A stretch of DNA of 21,385 nucleotides from Stentor coeruleus (Eukaryota; Ciliophora; Heterotrichea; Heterotrichida; Stentoridae). This document shows positions 17,760-21,385 of the stretch, piece by piece. Position numbers and translations under genes: made by a program. Each line of letters begins with the position of its first letter. The first letter of the stretch is position 1. The notes beneath the pieces were generated by a model. The model searched no databases, was not told the origin of the DNA, and saw nothing but the letters and a program-made list of their open reading frames with translations. The stretch is taken from positions 1-21,385 of the forward strand of contig MPUH01001193.1 in the NCBI GenBank assembly GCA_001970955.1. The letters are read 5' to 3'.

Positions 17760-18018
17760 TAGTATATATTAAAAGGTATAACTAGTCAAACTATATTATA
17801 TAATTTCAGATTAGATGCTTTATTACTCAAAAAATTCTAAATTTTTACAATAAACTTTTAAAAGATATTGGGGACTTATATCGTATCTNTAGTATATATT
17901 AAAAGGTATAACTAGTCAAACTATATTATATAATTTCAGATTAGATGCTTTATCACTCAAAAAATTCTAAATTTTTACAATAAACTTTTAAAAGATATTG
18001 GGGACTTATATCGTATCT
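17760..18018. other. Unmerged contig overlap around N 17889
   Basis: The 129 bases 17760-17888 recur at 17890-18018 across one N. There is one difference: T at 17824 versus C at 17954. The arrangement is the same as at the proven MetAP1 join, so it is read as an assembly duplication. The single mismatch may be a sequencing error or a polymorphism between macronuclear copies. Confidence 0.88.
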
Positions 18019-18142
18019 GGTATTACTGGAAATCAAACTATAAAAATGATATTAAATTATCTGAGTATCAAAAACACTANTGGTATTACTGGAAATCAAA
18101 CTATAAAAATGATATTAAATTATCTGAGTATCAAAAACACTA
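18018..18142. other. Unmerged contig overlap around N 18080
   Basis: The 62 bases 18018-18079 are repeated exactly at 18081-18142 across one N. It immediately follows the previous join, so a short contig of about 190 bp (17890-18079) was probably placed between two larger ones without trimming its overlaps. Confidence 0.88.
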
Positions 18143-19019
18143 AAATCTTATAGGAAAATTCCTGGTTTTATATGAGGATATGAAAATATAGCTTGCTTTA
18201 TAGTTTTATTATTTTTTTTCCCGGAGTTTTATTAATAACTATACCTTAAACATAAGATTATAAAAATTTGTTATATTTACTTATAGATTTATATAGATAC
18301 GTTGTTTGATATTTGTGAAGAGAAAGAATGTTAAATTAAATAAATTGTATGAATTATGAAATAGACTATGATTAAAGTTGTGAAAGTAATTTGAGATTAT
18401 GAGAACTCTTGAATTAATATGATGGGTAATCAAAAAAATTATGAGTTGTGTTATTTTATGATTTAAAAACTTATGATGTATTGGTTGATATCTTAAAGTA
18501 TTACTTTTAATAACATTGTATCAAAACTTAATGAAGTCAGATTAAAATGTGAATTATTGTGAGTTGTGGTATAAAGATTAAGCCAAATGTGATAGATTCA
18601 TGTCTAGACAAAATCTTAGGTTGATTCAATAAAACTATAGTGATTCAAATGACACTGTTATAAAAAAAATTATGATATACGATCTAAAAAAAATATGTAA
18701 ATAAATATACACGATAGAGTTTATATAATACTATTTCTTGTTTTCTATTCTGAAATTTTACTTAAATAAACTTAAGTTTCAAGCAACCAAACATATCTAA
18801 TATTATAAATTTTTTACACAAAAAGTCACAATCCTACATAAACATCAAAGATACATAAAAAACCCCTACAATATTTCATTAACAAATATAATTTTTCATA
18901 TCATCACTACATTTTCATGTATATTTTATCACTTAAACATTAAATACAGCAAAATTAACATTCTAATTATCATATCTTTAAAAAATTTATAAAACCATCA
19001 CCAAAATTTCCCACACTTT

Positions 19020-20292
19020 TTATGCTAGCACAATTCTAAGTTTATTAATATCAGCAATTTTGATTTTAATTTTCTCACTAATCCGTAAAATCTGATAATA
19101 TTCCAAATGCATCACCATATTATTAATCGTCATAGCCACAGCATCCATATTTTCATCAGCTAGTTTTTTGCTTAAAAATATCAATATAGCAAGTCCAAAT
19201 CTTATAATAAACGAGTCATCACTAAGTATAAACAAGCTCATTATACGGCTTTATAAATAATTACCTCACATATTCAATCTCAAAAAACCTAGAAAAAAGT
19301 GTATAAACCCATTCAAGTAAAAACATATCTGGAGTGATTTCTAAATCTTTAAATTTTTTAAACACATTAGGTATTTTTTTCTTCATATAATACTCAAAAA
19401 CTTTATAATATTCTTGCATTACAGGTAAATCAAATGAATAAAATGATTTTAACATATGGGATTTAAATATCAGATTAGAAAAACTTGTAAATGCTGAATA
19501 AGTGTTTTGGTGTAATATGAAAATTGCCCCAAGATAAGCCATTCCTTGTACATATCCTATATCAGGACGATAAGACTGTATGATAATTACAGCAAAAGCT
19601 TTAAGTAGATCTGATAAAGATGAATGAAGTGGCTGTTTTTCTTGAAAGACTTGAAGATTAGATAGGGTGCGTTTAAGATCCATGGGGATTAGAAGAGTCC
19701 CATTACCTTCTTTTTCAGTTTTGTTAGCGTTTTGGGAGGTTTTTAATAGACTGGTAAAAAGTTTTGGGGTTATAAAAAGGTCATTGCCTATAACCCGGGT
19801 CCAAAGCTCACCTCGGATTTTTGTGGGAATACCCTGACGGCTGAGTTTTTTCATTTTTTTAAATACTTGAGGCGAATCAGCTTCAGAAAGAAGACTTGTC
19901 CAGATATCAATACCGTTGATTTCTGGTTGGATTATGAGAAACTGGTCTAGAGATCTGAATTGTTCTTTGTTTTCTTTGTTTTTTTGTTCTTTTGATGTAA
20001 AGATTGATAAGGATATTAGAGATTCTATAGGATATGCTAAAGATGAATAACCTTGATGATTAGAAAGAGTGTTTTGTTCTAGTTCATCTCGGTAGCTGTT
20101 TTTTTCTACAATGAGTTCATTAATTGATTTTAGCAAACTTTGAATTTCCCGGCTTAGGTCTGAGATTTTAGTTTCACTTGTGGCTACTTTTTCACAAATA
20201 TCTTTTAGTATGTGGGTTTTTTTTTCGCATTGCTCTTCAGTTTGTGCCAGGAGCATTTTTGTATCTATGATTTGAGAGATTAAACTTTCCAT
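19020..20292 (-). CDS. TBC-domain Rab GTPase-activating protein (two exons)
   Basis: Exon 1 is 20292-19265 and exon 2 is 19248-19020, joined across a 16-nt intron; together they give 1257 nt, 418 aa, stop TAA. Residues 1-75 form a coiled coil. The TBC domain begins near residue 150 (SRQGIPTKIRGELWTRVIG). Both catalytic fingers are present: arginine R208 in IPMDLKR, matching IxxDxxR, and glutamine Q249 in YVQ, matching YxQ. It should therefore stimulate GTP hydrolysis by a Rab protein, at a membrane-trafficking step that cannot be named. Splicing gives FFEIEYVSRIMSLFILSDDS, matching the TBC segment where most members have a VxRxWD-type sequence; without splicing the protein would stop inside the domain. 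Arg is kept in the SRI segment, while the common Trp-Asp is replaced by Met-Ser. Confidence 0.93.
19249..19264 (-). other. 16-nt spliceosomal intron in the TBC gene
   Basis: On the coding strand GTAATTATTTATAAAG has GT and AG ends and splits a Ser codon (AG|C). Reading through gives an immediate TAA. Removal restores the TBC domain in frame, and the downstream frame then runs to a TAA at 19020. Confidence 0.92.
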
Positions 20293-20913
20293 TTTAGATT
20301 ATTGGGGAAGATTTTGGATATGAGTAGTGGATAATGGGATTAAAATTTAGGATTTTTGAGAAGGGAAATGATGATTGCTTTGTTTATTTAGGGTATTATT
20401 GATAGATTCGTATAGGTTTTAAAGTTTGTTGAGTTAAAAAAAATGTGGTTTTGGGATTGTGGTAGGTTGATTTGTTATTTTAAAATTCTGATTGGCAGAA
20501 GGGTGAGGGATTAAGTAATATGATTAGTAATTACAATAATTAGGTAGAGATAGCTGTAGTTTATAATTTAAATAAAGTTTTGATTAATTTGTAGAGAAAT
20601 CAAGATATGCAGAGGTAATTTTTATAGCATAATTAAATTTGGTTAAATCTTAAATTAATGTACTAGTAGAATATATGAAAAATAAATAAAATCTTGAAAG
20701 TTAAGTGATGATAAGTTTATTTTTATATATAATTTAGTGTAAAATTGTCACTAAAGAATTGCTTATAAATGCAAAAATATGAAAAAAAAATGAGATATAG
20801 AGATAATTGCGCATCCAAAAATATAATCATACATAATATCATGAGTTTATAAATCCTTTAAAAGCGTAACTCAATTGATTGATCTTTGCTCCTATAGTAT
20901 AATTCTGTTATAA
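20293..20913. other. Divergent spacer, G-rich next to the TBC gene
   Basis: It separates the starts of the TBC gene (-) and the P-type ATPase gene (+). Bases 20301-20580 hold about 73 G and 6 C by hand count, so the TBC coding strand is C-rich upstream. The half near the ATPase is very AT-rich without strong skew. TATAGTATAA and TTATAA lie within 30 bases of the ATPase ATG. No other gene is visible. Confidence 0.65.
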
Positions 20914-21385
20914 ATGGCTATTAGTAGGGTGAATTCATCATTCATAATAGGCTTCGAGAAACTGAAGCAACAGATAGAGCTTTCTGAAAACAGCGAGAAA
21001 TACAAAAAAGAGCATATCAGTAAAGGAAAAGACAAAACCGCTAAGCAAAAAAAGGACAAAAACTTTGTAGCTAGCGAAACTGAAGCCTTTCGATCTATGA
21101 TTGAGCACATTGTCCCATTAGAGCAATTAAGTAGCAGTTTGGAGACTGATTTGATCAGAGGGCTTACAGAACAGCAAGCAAACAACAAACTAAACGTTGT
21201 AGGTCCAAACAAACTAACTGAGAAAAAATCCTTGCCTTGGTATTGCGTGTTTCTTAAGATATTGGTAGGATGGTTTTGTCTTTTACTCTGGGCAGGTTCT
21301 TTCTTATGCTTAATTGTTTATGGGCTTACACCAACTGATCCATCAAACTTGTATTTAGGGATTGTCTTAGCTTGTGTTGTGGTTC
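20914..21385 (+). CDS. Na,K/H,K-ATPase-type P-type ATPase alpha subunit, N-terminal part
   Basis: The frame opens at ATG 20914 (TTATAAATG) and runs off the window after 157 codons. Residues 1-60 are charged and Lys-rich, as in animal alpha subunits. Residues about 64-137 match the cation-transporter N domain and first TM helix of type IIC pumps (EHIVPLEQLSSSLETDLIRG, GPNKLTEKK, then TM1 about 115-137). A second hydrophobic stretch begins at about 148 (LGIVLACVVV). The catalytic DKTG aspartate and ion-binding helices lie beyond the window, so the transported ion cannot be settled. Compared with neighbours this gene uses more G and C in third positions (CTG, AAG, GAG, AGC), as often seen in highly expressed genes. 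It would sit in the plasma membrane. No intron is needed in the visible part. Confidence 0.93.
   Translation, partial: MAISRVNSSFIIGFEKLKQQIELSENSEKYKKEHISKGKDKTAKQKKDKNFVASETEAFRSMIEHIVPLEQLSSSLETDLIRGLTEQQANNKLNVVGPNKLTEKKSLPWYCVFLKILVGWFCLLLWAGSFLCLIVYGLTPTDPSNLYLGIVLACVVV

Larger units (their letters stand above)
17120..19019. other. 1.9-kb spacer, the longest in the window
   Basis: No intact gene is seen. Bases 17281-17600 are C-rich, 18290-18560 are G-rich and nearly C-free, and 18781-19020 have about 47 C and 5 G by hand count, the last being downstream of the TBC gene. Two N-marked assembly duplications fall at 17760-18142. A 48-codon plus-strand open stretch (17934-18077) containing LLKDIGDLYRIWYYWKSNYK is mildly coding-like but lacks an ATG and supporting homology. 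Confidence 0.6.

Noticed and set aside
7262-18142. N-flanking duplications as real tandem repeats
   Set aside because: Each copy pair is separated by exactly one N, and the MetAP1 case is restored to a normal gene by counting the segment once.
182-20292. Reassigned stop codons (ciliate variant code)
   Set aside because: TAA, TAG and TGA each end a family-consistent protein, and no conserved domain contains an in-frame stop apart from the two small introns and the N join.
20892-21212. Minus-strand frame of 106 codons
   Set aside because: It is antisense to the clearly recognisable P-type ATPase N-terminus.
1-21385. CRISPR array, operon, phage or insertion sequence
   Set aside because: No spaced direct repeats, terminal inverted repeats or prokaryotic gene context; introns, telomere and tRNA are eukaryotic.

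Overview
This window is the end of a ciliate macronuclear chromosome, most likely from the heterotrich Stentor or a close relative. Four observations support this. Seven perfect C-strand telomere units (TAACACCC, G-strand TGTTAGGG) start at base 1. The genes are single-exon or carry tiny GT-AG introns; I can place one of 15 nt and one of 16 nt. TAA, TAG and TGA all end reading frames, so the code is standard, unlike many ciliates. The DNA is AT-rich and genes are closely packed on both strands. The 8-nt telomere, the 15-16 nt introns and the standard code together are what I recall for Stentor coeruleus; I could not search to confirm it.

Layout from left to right. 1-56 telomere. 182-919 (-) coiled-coil protein. 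978-2603 (-) C2-like/coiled-coil/GAR-like cytoskeletal protein. 2604-4108 spacer with coding-like but broken minus-strand fragments. 4109-4315 (-) small protein with an MGC acylation signal. 4595-5023 (+) TTP-like tandem CCCH finger protein. 5646-6089 (-) two-TM protein with a perfect 51-bp internal duplication. 6178-6250 (+) tRNA-Val(UAC). 6318-7471 (+) methionine aminopeptidase 1, broken only by an assembly join. 7562-9910 (-) B-box/NYN-like/LOTUS protein. 10742-12514 (-) membrane cyclic-nucleotide phosphodiesterase with a voltage-sensor-like N-terminus. 13313-15790 (+) M1 aminopeptidase (15-nt intron). 16772-17119 (+) three-finger C2H2 protein. 17120-19019 long spacer with two N-marked assembly duplications. 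19020-20292 (-) TBC Rab-GAP (16-nt intron). 20914 to the end (+) the N-terminus of a Na,K-ATPase-type P-type ATPase.

The genes do not form an operon or one pathway. They read as unrelated nuclear genes: protein N-terminal processing (MetAP1, M1 aminopeptidase), cyclic-nucleotide signalling, Rab traffic, mRNA turnover or RNA binding (CCCH and LOTUS proteins), cytoskeleton and ion transport.

The most unusual signal is in the spacers. Several are almost free of either G or C on one strand, in blocks about 300 bp long. The sign usually follows gene orientation: C-rich/G-poor upstream of the start and G-rich/C-poor downstream of the stop, read on the coding strand. Between 9911 and 10741 the two block types meet at a sharp switch. 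Three single-N positions (7347, 17889, 18080) each lie between two copies of the same sequence and look like unmerged contig overlaps, not biology.
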